Assembly: GCF_003094615.1 (NCBI RefSeq)
Contig: NZ_QDKO01000024.1
Location: forward strand, 62,001-126,000
Source: Caulobacter radicis
GTDB taxonomy: Bacteria; Pseudomonadota; Alphaproteobacteria; Caulobacterales; Caulobacteraceae
Direction: 5' to 3'
Length of the DNA: 64,000 bases
The position numbers were made by a program, and so were the translations under genes. The notes below the pieces were generated by a model. It was not told the DNA's origin. It saw only the letters and a list, made by a program, of their open reading frames with translations, and made no database searches. This document shows, piece by piece, positions 27,786-37,853 of the stretch (position 1 is the stretch's first letter; the number at the start of each line of letters is the position of its first letter).

Positions 27786-28454
27786 TTGAGTTCGACCACC
27801 GAGATCGCCGCCGGCCAGGACGCCGAAGCGCAGGAAACCGAAGCTGTCACCAAGAACCTGGTGTTCACGGCGGCCGAGCGGCTGTTCGCCCTGCACGGCT
27901 TCCAGAACGTGTCGGTGCGCGACATCACCGCCGCGGCGGGCGTGAACCTAGCGTCGGTGAACTATCACTTCGGCTCCAAGGACGCCCTGCTGTTCGAGAT
28001 CTTCAAGCGCCGCACGGCCGAGCTCAACCGCGAGCGGGCCCGGATGCTGCACGAGGCCAACGACAGGAACGAGGGCGCCCCGCCGGTGCGCGAGATCCTG
28101 GCCGCGCTGCTGACCCCGCCGCTGCGCTGGCTGGCCCCCGACCACGAGCGCCGCATCTCGCTGCAGTTCCTGATCCGCGCCCGCAGCGAGGGCACCGACG
28201 AGATCCGCAGTGTGCTCAAGACCGACGTCTCGCACCTGCGCCGCTTCTCCGACGCCCTCCTGAAGGCCCGCCCGGACCTGTCACCGGAAGACGTCTACTG
28301 GCGGCTGCACTTCACCCTGGGCATGCTGCACAACAACCGCTTCGCCGAGTTCGACCGCCTGAACGTGCTGTCGGAAGGCCAGACCAGCGAGGCCGATGTG
28401 GTCTCGCTGCTTGAGCGGATGCTGGCCTTCGCCGAGGCCGGCTTCGCGGCTTAA
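27786..28454 (+). CDS. TetR/AcrR family transcriptional regulator
   Basis: 222 residues from TTG 27786, chosen because AAGGGG precedes it by about 9 nt; an upstream in-frame TTG (27723) would add 21 residues without a ribosome site. Residues ~20-70 form the TetR helix-turn-helix (LVFTAAERLFALHGFQNVSV, then ITAAAGVNLASVNYHFGSK). The C-terminal ligand domain (RFSDALLKARPDL, HFTLGMLHNNRF) resembles PsrA-like TetR proteins. From its divergent position it very likely represses the adjacent efflux operon and itself. The ligand is unknown. Confidence 0.9.
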   Translation: MSSTTEIAAGQDAEAQETEAVTKNLVFTAAERLFALHGFQNVSVRDITAAAGVNLASVNYHFGSKDALLFEIFKRRTAELNRERARMLHEANDRNEGAPPVREILAALLTPPLRWLAPDHERRISLQFLIRARSEGTDEIRSVLKTDVSHLRRFSDALLKARPDLSPEDVYWRLHFTLGMLHNNRFAEFDRLNVLSEGQTSEADVVSLLERMLAFAEAGFAA

Positions 28455-28461
28455 GGTAGAA

Positions 28462-28786
28462 GCCCTCTCTCATGGAGAGAGGGAGGGGCCCGCGCCGCAG
28501 GCGTGGGAGGGTGAGAGGGTACGCTCTCGCCGATGAAGCGCCCCCACTTCGTCATCCCGGAAAGCCCAAAGGGCTTATCCGGGACCCAGGGGACTGGGCT
28601 CGGCAGCCAGTTTGGGCGCCCCGGCGGATATCGACGCAGTGCGGCGGCCCCTGGGTCCCGGCTCTCCGCTTCGCTGCGGCCGGGATGACGGCTTAAGGCG
28701 AGAATTGGGATCCACGGCCAGGGGTGAAACCTCTCACCCTCCCACCGCTTCGCGGCGGGCCCCTCCCTCTCTCAAAGAGAGAGGGG
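28462..28786. repeat. Composite repeat: inverted family-B pair around a family-C palindrome
   Basis: B copies at 28462-28519 (forward) and 28727-28786 (reverse) flank a C palindrome at 28551-28689, which begins GTCATCCCGG and ends GGGATGAC with internal GGGACCCAGG/CCTGGGTCCC. This is the same order and spacing logic as at 847-1172. It fills most of the 427-bp gap between the TetR gene and the transglutaminase; no gene is visible. Confidence 0.85.
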
Positions 28787-28881
28787 CTATAATCAGCGCG
28801 CACCAACTCAGCTTCCGATCACCTGCACGAATCACCGGCATGTGAGGAACGATCGCCCGGCCTGAGGGTTAAGGTGGCCCC

Positions 28882-29760
28882 ATGGCCCGGCTCGGCATCA
28901 CTCACGAGACCCGTTACGCTTACGAGCGCCCGGTGGCGTTCGGGCCGCACCGGCTGCTGATCCGGCCGCGCGACAGCCACGCCATCCGCATCGTCGAGGC
29001 CAGGCTGGCCACCTCGCTGCCCGGCCAGACGCGCTGGAGCTACGACGCCAGCGGCAACTGCGTCTGCACCTTCCAGCCGGAGGGGCAGGCCGAGTTCCTG
29101 ACCATCACCAGCAGCCTGGTGATCGACCGCTTTCCAGCGCCGCTGAGCGACCAGGCGATCGACGACCCGCACACGGTCTCGCCGATCGTCTACGGTCGCG
29201 AGGACCGGGCGGTGCTCGATCCGTTCATCCGCCCGGCCACGGAGGACGCCGACCGGGTGCTGCTGCGCTGGCTGCGCGAGCAGATGGAGCGGCCCGACGA
29301 GCCGGCGCTCGATTTCCTGCTGCGCCTGAACGCCACGATCCACGACCAGTTCGAATACCAGGCCCGCGCCGCCGAAGGCACCCAGAGCCCGGCCCTGACC
29401 GTGGCGCGCGGGGCGGGCACCTGCCGCGACTTCGCCTGGCTGATGGTCGAGGCGCTGCGGCGGCTGGGCTACGCGGCGATGTTCGCCACGGGCTACATCT
29501 ATAGCTCCGCGCATGGGGGCGTTCGAGGCGCGGGCGCGACCCATGCCTGGTGCGAGGTTTTCCTGCCCGACCTGGGCTGGACCGAGTTCGACCCGACCAA
29601 CGGCCTGGCCGAGTCCGAGGACCTGATCCGGGTGGCCGCCACCCGCACCCCCGCCGAGGCCCTGCCGGTCTCGGGCACGGTGATCGGCGATCCGGGCCTG
29701 TCGGAGCTCAGCGTGGCCGTCGACGTGCAGCAGCTCGATGCGCTGTGCGAGGCGGCTTGA
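28882..29760 (+). CDS. Transglutaminase-like family protein
   Basis: 292 residues. The N-terminal beta domain (residues 1-95, THETRYAYERPV; PHRLLIRPRDSH) and the papain-like core match bacterial transglutaminase-like proteins. The catalytic triad is visible: Cys181 in GAGTCRDFAWLM, His221 in ATHAWCEVFL and Asp237 in WTEFDPTNG. No signal peptide, so probably cytoplasmic. Family members are thought to act as proteases or amidases, but no substrate can be named here. A small ORF follows 62 nt later. Confidence 0.92.
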   Translation: MARLGITHETRYAYERPVAFGPHRLLIRPRDSHAIRIVEARLATSLPGQTRWSYDASGNCVCTFQPEGQAEFLTITSSLVIDRFPAPLSDQAIDDPHTVSPIVYGREDRAVLDPFIRPATEDADRVLLRWLREQMERPDEPALDFLLRLNATIHDQFEYQARAAEGTQSPALTVARGAGTCRDFAWLMVEALRRLGYAAMFATGYIYSSAHGGVRGAGATHAWCEVFLPDLGWTEFDPTNGLAESEDLIRVAATRTPAEALPVSGTVIGDPGLSELSVAVDVQQLDALCEAA

Positions 29761-29822
29761 GGCCGATCAATGAAAAACGCCGCCAGAGGGCGTAGAGTGA
29801 TGTTCAGACGGGAGGCGCCGCC

Positions 29823-29975
29823 ATGATGACCAAGCCGTTCCAACACCAGAACCCGATGACCAACTACGCGGTCCCGAAATCGGAGCCCAAGGCCCAGCAC
29901 GGCCAGAAGCCCGACAAGGACTGCGTCGAGCTGAAGGACGAGAAGCGCTCGTTCGAGCCGCGTCCGGGGCATTGA
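29823..29975 (+). CDS. Small hydrophilic protein, 50 aa, hypothetical
   Basis: ATG 29823 (a second ATG follows directly) lies 8 nt after GGGAGG. The product is charged and proline-rich (KPFQHQNPMTNY, KPDKDCVELKDEKRSFEPRPGH), with no membrane segment. The codon pattern is like its neighbours, with G/C third positions, and it ends cleanly just before a family-C repeat. I know of no function. Confidence 0.6.
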   Translation: MMTKPFQHQNPMTNYAVPKSEPKAQHGQKPDKDCVELKDEKRSFEPRPGH

Positions 29976-29988
29976 GGCCTTCAATATC

Positions 29989-30137
29989 GTCATCCCGGGC
30001 GGAGGCGCGCTTGCGCGCCGTAGACCCGGGACCCAGGGGGCGATGCACGGCAGCGGCTCCCGCCGACCGCGCCTGATCCACCCACCGCGCCCCGTCTCCT
30101 GGGTCCCGGCTCTCCGCTGCGCTGCGGCCGGGATGAC
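29989..30137. repeat. Family-C palindromic repeat, solitary
   Basis: Starts GTCATCCCGGGCGG, contains GGGACCCAGG and CCTGGGTCCCGG, ends GGGATGAC. Unlike the other two copies it is not enclosed by family-B arms. Confidence 0.85.
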
Positions 30138-30161
30138 GAGGGTAAGGAGAGTGGGCGAGGC

Positions 30162-30674
30162 TCACCCCCGCCGCAGGATGAACTCCAGGTCCTGGATCTC
30201 GCCCACCGGGAAGAAATACTCGCCGGCTTTTTCGAACCCCATGCGGCCGTAGAGGCGCTGGGCGCCGAAGTTCTCGGACCAGACGCCGATCCACAGCGGG
30301 CGCGGACCATCCTGTTCCAGCCATTCCAGCGCGGTGTTCAGCAGCAGCGAGCCGCGGCCGCCGCCCTGGTGATCCTTCAGCACGTAGATTCGCTTCAGCT
30401 CGCCGTGACCCGGCTCGACGTCCGGGTGGGGCAGGTCGCAGGGACCGGCCAGGGCGTAGCCGATCGCCTGGCCGTCGTGCTCGAGGATCCAGCTGGCCTT
30501 TTCGGGATCGGCAAGGTCGCGGCAGGTGCGCTCCAGGCCGTAGGCATAGGCCAGGAAGGTCGCCAGGTCCTTGGGCGGATAGAGGTGCGCGAAGGTCTCG
30601 GTGAAGGTGCGCGCCCCCAGGGCGGACAAGGTCTCGGCGTCGCCTGGGGCGGCGCGGCGCAGGGTCGTGCTCAT
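30162..30674 (-). CDS. GNAT family N-acetyltransferase
   Basis: 170 residues. The acetyl-CoA-binding core is GELKRIYVLKDHQGGGRGSLL (about residues 91-111, written across the R/Q-x-x-G-x-G/A turn), followed by WIGVWSENFGAQRLYGRMGF, the usual GNAT C-terminal motif. The N-terminus (LRRAAPGDAETLSALG, FTETFAHLYPPKDL) resembles acetyltransferases of the PaiA/spermidine-like branch. The acceptor is unknown. It faces away from zwf, sharing the intergenic region. Confidence 0.88.
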   Translation of the reverse strand: MSTTLRRAAPGDAETLSALGARTFTETFAHLYPPKDLATFLAYAYGLERTCRDLADPEKASWILEHDGQAIGYALAGPCDLPHPDVEPGHGELKRIYVLKDHQGGGRGSLLLNTALEWLEQDGPRPLWIGVWSENFGAQRLYGRMGFEKAGEYFFPVGEIQDLEFILRRG

Positions 30675-30855
30675 GGGCAGTTGATGCCTGAAAAAGGGCG
30701 GCGCGGACAGGCCATGTGACGCGTTCTTGAAATGCGATTGGTCTTATGGCGACCGGCCGACAAAGGGCCTAGGTAGGGGCCGCCACAGCGCGGTTTTTGG
30801 GGTCGGCCTCGGGCCGGACCGACCCCCATGCTTGCCAAGCGCGCACGGGCATGTC

Positions 30856-30871
30856 ATGACAACGTTGTCAT
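30856..30871. promoter_or_regulatory. LacI-type operator upstream of zwf
   Basis: ATGACAACGTTGTCAT is a perfect 16-bp palindrome, ending 13 bp before the zwf start. The CG-centred symmetry is typical of LacI-family sites, and near-identical copies lie before lacI, the receptor gene and bglX. Confidence 0.8.
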
Positions 30872-30884
30872 AGGGTGGACGAAA

Positions 30885-32351
30885 TTGACCAAGAAAAAAG
30901 CCGAGAACGGTGAGACGGGCCGCGACGTCCTGGTGCTCCTCGGAGGCGCCGGCGACCTGGCCCTGCGGATGCTTCTGCCGTCGCTGTATTTCCTGGAAGT
31001 CGATCGGCTGCTGCCGCGCGACCTGCGCATCTTCGGCGTCGCGCGCGGCGAGCTGGACGGCGCGGGCTACCGCAAGCTGGTGCGCGAGCACCTGGGCAAG
31101 CGCGCCAATGTCGAAGAAGCCGCCTGGGAGCGCCTGGCCGCCCGCCTCGACTACCTCTCGGTCGACATCACCAAGGAAGAGGGCGCCAAGGCCCTGGCCG
31201 GCAAGATCGGCGGCCACGACTCGCTGACGGTGTTCTTCGCGGTTTCGCCCAGCCTCTATCCGTCCGCCTGCCAGGCCCTGCAGGCCGCCGGCCTGACCGG
31301 CCCGTCGACGCGCCTGGTGCTGGAAAAGCCGATCGGCCGCGACCTCGAAAGCTCCAAGGCCACCAACGCCGCCGTCGGCGCCGTGGTCGACGAGAGCCAG
31401 ATCTTCCGCATCGACCACTATCTGGGCAAGGAGACGGTCCAGAACCTCACCGCCCTGCGGTTCGCCAACGTGCTGTTCGAGCCGCTGTGGGACAACAAGT
31501 CGATCGACCACGTCCAGATCACCATCGCCGAGACCGAGAAGGTCGGCGACCGCTGGCCCTATTACGACGAGTACGGCGCCCTGCGCGACATGTTGCAGAA
31601 CCACCTGCTGCAACTGCTCTGCCTGGTGGCCATGGAGGCCCCGTCGGGTTTCGACCCCGACGCCGTGCGCGACGAGAAGGTCAAGGTGCTGCGCAGCTTG
31701 CGCCCCTTCACCAAGGACAACGTGGCGCACGACACCGTCCGCGGCCAGTACGTGGCGGGCGTGGTCGAGGGCACGGCCCGCGCCGGCTATGCCGAGGAAG
31801 TCGGCCAGCCGTCCAGGACCGAGACCTTCGTGGCCATGAAGGTGGCCATCGACAACTGGCGCTGGGCCGGCGTTCCGTTCTTCCTGCGCACCGGCAAGAA
31901 CCTGCCCGACCGCCGCACCCAGATCGTCGTGCAGTTCAAGCCCGTGCCGCACAACATCTTCGGCCAGGTGACGCAAGGCGAGATGCAGGCCAACCGCCTG
32001 GTCATCGACCTGCAGCCGGAAGAAGACATCTCGCTGTCGGTGATGACCAAGCGTCCGGGCCTGTCGGAAGAGGGCATGCGCCTGCAGTCGCTGCCGCTGT
32101 CGCTGAACATGGCCGCGCCGGGCGCGCGCCGCCGGATCGCCTACGAGAAGCTGCTGCTGGACGCGTTCCGCGGCGACCGCACCCTGTTCGTCCGTCGCGA
32201 CGAGGTCGAGGCCGCGTGGCGGTTCGTCGACGGCGTGGCCAAGGCCTGGGCCGATGCGGGCATCGAACCGGCGACCTACGCCGCCGGCACCTGGGGGCCG
32301 CCCAGCGCCGCCTCGCTGATCGCGCCGCAAGGCCGCGGCTGGAAGTCGTAA
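30885..32351 (+). CDS. zwf: Glucose-6-phosphate 1-dehydrogenase
   Basis: 488 residues from TTG 30885, preceded by GGTGGA at 5 nt. An upstream ATG (30828) would place the operator inside the gene and has no ribosome site, so it was rejected. The enzyme oxidises glucose 6-phosphate to 6-phosphogluconolactone with NAD(P)+. The dinucleotide loop is GGAGDLALRMLLPSL (the usual GASGDLA has Ser at the third position; here Gly-Ala-Gly). The active-site RIDHYLGKE is present, as are EKPIGRDL and VPFFLRTGKNLP. First gene of zwf-pgl-edd-glk. Confidence 0.97.
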   Translation: MTKKKAENGETGRDVLVLLGGAGDLALRMLLPSLYFLEVDRLLPRDLRIFGVARGELDGAGYRKLVREHLGKRANVEEAAWERLAARLDYLSVDITKEEGAKALAGKIGGHDSLTVFFAVSPSLYPSACQALQAAGLTGPSTRLVLEKPIGRDLESSKATNAAVGAVVDESQIFRIDHYLGKETVQNLTALRFANVLFEPLWDNKSIDHVQITIAETEKVGDRWPYYDEYGALRDMLQNHLLQLLCLVAMEAPSGFDPDAVRDEKVKVLRSLRPFTKDNVAHDTVRGQYVAGVVEGTARAGYAEEVGQPSRTETFVAMKVAIDNWRWAGVPFFLRTGKNLPDRRTQIVVQFKPVPHNIFGQVTQGEMQANRLVIDLQPEEDISLSVMTKRPGLSEEGMRLQSLPLSLNMAAPGARRRIAYEKLLLDAFRGDRTLFVRRDEVEAAWRFVDGVAKAWADAGIEPATYAAGTWGPPSAASLIAPQGRGWKS

Positions 32352-32366
32352 GAGGGTATCCGCAAC

Positions 32367-33053
32367 ATGCCCAAGATCGAAGTCTTCCCGACGCGCGAAG
32401 CCCTGTACGACGCGGCCGCCTCGACCATCGCTGGCGCCCTGACCACGGCCGTGGCCACCCACGGCAAGGCCGGGTTCGCCGCCACCGGCGGCACGACGCC
32501 CGCGCCGGTCTACGACCGCCTGGCGACCCTGACCGTTCCCTGGGACAAGGTCACCGTCACCCTCAGCGACGACCGCTTCGTGCCGCTCGACCATCCGGGC
32601 AGCAACGAGGCCCTGGTGCGCCGTCACATGCTGACCGGCGACGCGGCCAAGGCCGCCTTCGCGCCGCTCTATTTCGACGGCGTCGACCACGAAGCCTCGG
32701 CCGCGAAGGCCGAAGAAGGCGTCGCCCAGGCCCTGCCGTTCGGCGTGGTGCTGCTGGGCGTCGGCGCCGACGGCCATTTCGCCTCGCTGTTCCCGGGCAA
32801 CCCGGCCCTGGCCGCGGGCCTGGATCCCGACACCGACCGCCTGGTCGTGGCCGTGCCGAAAGGCGAGCCGGCCCCCGACCTGCCCCGGATCAGCCTGACC
32901 TTCCAGGCGTTGATTCAGGCGTCGCTGATCGTGTTGCTGGTCACGGGCGAGGCCAAGCGTGAGCTCCTGGCCGGCGAGGTCGATCCCGACCTGCCGATCG
33001 CCAGGATCCTGAAGCAGGACCGCGCCCCGGTCCGCATCCTCTGGGCGGAGTAA
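32367..33053 (+). CDS. pgl: 6-phosphogluconolactonase
   Basis: 228 residues, normal for bacterial Pgl of the NagB-like fold. It hydrolyses 6-phosphogluconolactone to 6-phosphogluconate. Visible are the phosphate-binding AATGGTTPAPVYDRL, the SDDRFVPLDHPGSNEALVR segment and the catalytic region LLGVGADGHFASLFPG. It starts 15 nt after zwf and ends 6 nt before edd. Confidence 0.97.
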   Translation: MPKIEVFPTREALYDAAASTIAGALTTAVATHGKAGFAATGGTTPAPVYDRLATLTVPWDKVTVTLSDDRFVPLDHPGSNEALVRRHMLTGDAAKAAFAPLYFDGVDHEASAAKAEEGVAQALPFGVVLLGVGADGHFASLFPGNPALAAGLDPDTDRLVVAVPKGEPAPDLPRISLTFQALIQASLIVLLVTGEAKRELLAGEVDPDLPIARILKQDRAPVRILWAE

Positions 33054-33059
33054 GTTCTG

Positions 33060-34871
<1,812 letters not shown>

Positions 34872-34887
34872 AGGGAACGGGAAACCC

Positions 34888-35877
34888 ATGAACGGCGCCA
34901 CTGCACACGGCCTGGGCCTCGTCGGAGACATCGGCGGCACCAATGCGCGCTTCGCCCTGGTCGACTTCGACGGTCCGGATCCCCGGCTGATCGAGCCCAC
35001 CGCCTACAGGGGCGAGGACTACGACACGGCCGAGGACGCCATCGAGGACTATCTGGCCAAGGTGGGGGTCAAGCACCCCGACCAGGCCGTGGTCGCGGTG
35101 GCGGGCCCGATCGAGCACGGCGCCGTTCACTTCACCAACATCGACTGGCGCCTGTCGGAAGACAGCCTGCGCCGCGCGGGCGGCTTCCGGAGCGCCCGCC
35201 TGATCAACGACTTCACGGCTCAGGCCCTGGCCGCGCCGCGCCTGAGCCCCAAGGACCTGCGCCAGATCGGCCCGCTGCCGACCTCGGGCGAGGGCGACCT
35301 AGCGATCATCGGCCCGGGCACCGGGTTCGGCGCCGCGGGCATGGTGCGCCGCCACGGCTGCGACACCCCGCTGACCACCGAGGGCGGCCACATCTCGTTC
35401 GCCCCGGTCGACGAGTTGGAGATCGAGATCCTGCGCGGCCTGCAGGCCAAGTACGGCCGCGTGTCGGTCGAGCGCATCCTGGCTGGCCCCGGCATGGAGG
35501 ACCTGCACGTCCTGCTGGCCAAGATCGAGGGCCGCCCGGTCGAGGAACTGGCCGCCAAGGCCATCACCGAAGGCGCCGTGGCGGGCCGCGAATGCTGCAA
35601 GACCACGGTCGAGCGCTTCTGCGCCATTCTCGGCTCGGTGGCGGGCGACCTGGCCCTGGCGCTCGGCGCGCGCGGCGGCGTGTTCATCGCTGGCGGCATC
35701 GCGCCCCGGATCATCGACCTCCTGGAAGCCAGCGCCTTCCGCGAGCGCTTCGAGGCCAAGGGCCGGCTGAGCGACTATGTGCGCGACATCCCGACCCACG
35801 TGATCCTGCACCCGCATACGGCGCTGATCGGGGCTGCGGTGGCTATGACGCCGGACGGCCAGGCGTCGATTTCGTAG
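34888..35877 (+). CDS. glk: Glucokinase
   Basis: 329 residues of the proteobacterial Glk (GLK, not ROK) family. It phosphorylates glucose with ATP, feeding zwf. The N-terminal phosphate loop is [14 protein letters not shown]; then [28 protein letters not shown] (catalytic Asp) and [23 protein letters not shown] 34888 follows GGGAACGGG. Last gene of the Entner-Doudoroff operon; a family-F repeat lies just downstream. Confidence 0.97.
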   Translation: MNGATAHGLGLVGDIGGTNARFALVDFDGPDPRLIEPTAYRGEDYDTAEDAIEDYLAKVGVKHPDQAVVAVAGPIEHGAVHFTNIDWRLSEDSLRRAGGFRSARLINDFTAQALAAPRLSPKDLRQIGPLPTSGEGDLAIIGPGTGFGAAGMVRRHGCDTPLTTEGGHISFAPVDELEIEILRGLQAKYGRVSVERILAGPGMEDLHVLLAKIEGRPVEELAAKAITEGAVAGRECCKTTVERFCAILGSVAGDLALALGARGGVFIAGGIAPRIIDLLEASAFRERFEAKGRLSDYVRDIPTHVILHPHTALIGAAVAMTPDGQASIS

Positions 35878-35912
35878 GGCTGGTTTTCCCGGCGCCGGTG
35901 CGTGGTCCCCGT

Positions 35913-35988
35913 CCTTCGACGAGCTCAGGATGAGGACCATGGCCGGCGTTCCGGACGTATGGAAACCTCATCCTGAGCCTGTCGAAGG
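35913..35988. repeat. Family-F palindromic repeat, second copy
   Basis: Arms ccttcgacgagctcaggatg and catcctgagcctgtcgaagg flank about 30 bp. It lies in the space between glk and the LacI gene and matches the copy at 10606. Confidence 0.85.
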
Positions 35989-36060
35989 ACGAGGTTTCCG
36001 CCGCGGAAGTCGCCGCTAGGACCTCCGCTTTCAGCCCCTTCGTTCAAAAAGGGGTCGCCT

Positions 36061-36074
36061 TGACAAGGTTGTCA
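36061..36074. promoter_or_regulatory. LacI-type operator upstream of the lacI-family gene
   Basis: TGACAAGGTTGTCA, differing from the zwf palindrome at one central base, 51 bp before the regulator's start. It suggests autoregulation. Confidence 0.75.
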
Positions 36075-36125
36075 TGGCTTGTTGTCTCGCTTGAAGGCTG
36101 AATCAACGCCGCGCGAGGCCATTTC

Positions 36126-37145
36126 TTGAACGCCAAGGTTACGATCCATGACGTCGCCCGCATGTCGGGCGTTTCGATCAAGACCGTGTCGCGGGTGCTG
36201 AACCGCGAGCCCAACGTCAAGGCCGACACCCGCGACCGGGTGCAGGAGGCCGTGGCGGCGCTGAACTACCGGCCCAACATCTCCGCCCGCAGCCTGGCGG
36301 GCTCCAAGGCTTATCTGATCGGGGTGTTCTTCGACAACCCAAGCCCCGCCTACGTCACCGACGTGCAACTCGGGGCGATCGGCCGGTGCCGGACCGAGGG
36401 CTATCACCTGATCGTCGAGCCGCTCGATTCGGAAGGCGACGTCGAGGAGCAGGTGGCGCCGATGCTGGCCACCCTGCGGATGGACGGGGTGATCCTGACC
36501 CCGCCGGTCTGCGACGACGTGCGCGTGCTGGACGTGCTGGACGCCGAGGGCGTGCCGTATGTGCGCCTGTCGCCGGACAGGGACCTGGACCGCTCGGCCT
36601 ATGTGCGGATGGACGACGTGGCCGCGGCCTATGACATGACCGCCCACCTGATCAAGCTGGGCCACAAGGACATCGCCTTCATCAAGGGACACCCCGATCA
36701 CGGCGCGGCCCACCTGCGCTACGAAGGCTACGCCAAGGCCATGGCCGAGCACGGCCTGGTTGTGCGCGAGGATCGTGTCGCCCAGGGCTGGTTCTCGTTC
36801 CGCTCGGGCTTCGAGGCGGCCGAGACCCTGCTGGCGGGCGAAGACCGGCCGACGGCGATCTTCGCCTCCAACGACGACATGGCGCTCGGCGTCATGGCCG
36901 TGGCCAATCGCCTGCGGCTGAACGTGCCCGACACCCTGTCGGTGGCCGGCTTCGACGACACGCCGGGCGCCAAGGTCGTCTGGCCGCAACTGACGACCGT
37001 ACGCCAGCCGATCCAGGCCATGGCCGCCGCCGCCGCCGACCTGCTGCTGAGCGGCGCGCTGAAGGGCGAGGACGGGGTCGCCCCCTCGCGCCTGCTGGAT
37101 TTCGAGCTGGTGGTGCGCGAGAGCACCGGACCGGCGGCGGGGTAG
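36126..37145 (+). CDS. LacI-family transcriptional repressor of the glucoside/Entner-Doudoroff cluster
   Basis: 339 residues from TTG 36126. The helix-turn-helix and hinge are clear: TIHDVARMSGVSIKTVSRVL, then NREPNVKADTRDRV and LNYRPNISARSLAGSKAYLIG. The C-terminal periplasmic-binding-like domain ends with the DDMALGVMAVANRL and VAGFDDTP landmarks of sugar-responsive members. It lies between the Entner-Doudoroff operon and a receptor-halogenase-glucosidase cluster, and matching palindromes precede all of them, so it probably represses both sides until a glucoside or sugar phosphate binds. The effector is not predictable from sequence. Confidence 0.92.
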   Translation: MNAKVTIHDVARMSGVSIKTVSRVLNREPNVKADTRDRVQEAVAALNYRPNISARSLAGSKAYLIGVFFDNPSPAYVTDVQLGAIGRCRTEGYHLIVEPLDSEGDVEEQVAPMLATLRMDGVILTPPVCDDVRVLDVLDAEGVPYVRLSPDRDLDRSAYVRMDDVAAAYDMTAHLIKLGHKDIAFIKGHPDHGAAHLRYEGYAKAMAEHGLVVREDRVAQGWFSFRSGFEAAETLLAGEDRPTAIFASNDDMALGVMAVANRLRLNVPDTLSVAGFDDTPGAKVVWPQLTTVRQPIQAMAAAAADLLLSGALKGEDGVAPSRLLDFELVVRESTGPAAG

Positions 37146-37390
37146 GGGGAGACTGTCGCTCCCCGTTGCGTCTTGGTGAAAAAATCTGCTCGCCGCCGTT
37201 TGCGGCGGGGTTGAACATTGCGATCGGCTCACCATATGAGCGTCAGAGTTGATCGCCCGCTGCCTGTCAGGCAAGTTGCGCGATGTGCTCCATCGCCCAT
37301 TTCGCGCGGCGTTTCGAACGCCGCCCTTCGGGCTTCCACCCTCTGTTGAACTTTTGGTTCGGCGACACGCCGAGCCCTGTCTGGAATTAT

Positions 37391-37546
37391 ATGAACACCA
37401 ATACCGCCCGTGCGGCCGCCGCTCAGCGCAAGCCCCGCACCCAACCGCATTCGCGCGCCGTGACGCCGCCTGCCCGCACCGAGTGGGCGTGGCCGGGACT
37501 CACCCGCGCCGAACTGCGCGAACACATCATCGAACAGATCGGCTGA
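37391..37546 (+). CDS. Small hypothetical protein, 51 aa
   Basis: ATG 37391 opens an Arg/Ala-rich N-terminus followed by WAWPGLTRAELREHIIEQIG-stop, a compact helical end that looks like genuine protein and that I associate with short conserved Caulobacter proteins. No good ribosome site is visible. A longer frame from 37283 adds residues of uncertain character. Function unknown. Confidence 0.5.
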   Translation: MNTNTARAAAAQRKPRTQPHSRAVTPPARTEWAWPGLTRAELREHIIEQIG

Positions 37547-37853
37547 TCACGGCCTTCGCGGCCGGACGTTGTCCGCGCCGCCCTGCTGTTTCCGCGAAGC
37601 CTTTTCCCGCAAGGCTTCGCGGCTTTCAGCCGATAAATCACACAAATATCGAAATCGAATTTTGTTACGCGATTGACAGCGTTGTCCATTGACAGCGCTG
37701 TCGCGTTACTCCTAGGTTGCATCCGCCGACCCCCGAGAAGGGTCGGAGAACAAGGGAGGATGCGCAAGGCATCCCGCAAAACTGGCGAACTTGCTCACGT
37801 CGACACCGTCGGCGGAGATCGGCTCTCTGCGGCCGTAACCTAGGGGAATGCTC
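37547..37853 (+). promoter_or_regulatory. Promoter/leader region of the receptor gene
   Basis: 307 bp without a gene. AT-rich sequence at 37633-37672 precedes two operators; TTGACA of the second operator (37689-37694) could be a -35. The remaining ~150 nt would be the 5' leader, ending in AGGGGA before the start codon. Confidence 0.6.
37674..37703. promoter_or_regulatory. Tandem LacI-type operators upstream of the receptor gene
   Basis: TGACAGCGTTGTCC (37674-37687) and TGACAGCGCTGTCG (37690-37703) are spaced 16 bp centre to centre. Both match the TGACAnCGnTGTCA pattern with one end mismatch. Each overlaps a TTGACA that could be a -35 element, so a bound repressor would block polymerase. Confidence 0.8.

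Noticed and set aside
30799-30827. Inverted repeat GGGGTCGG...CCGACCCC as a terminator or operator for zwf
   Set aside because: It lacks a T-run and does not match the other operators. It may be chance in GC-rich DNA.
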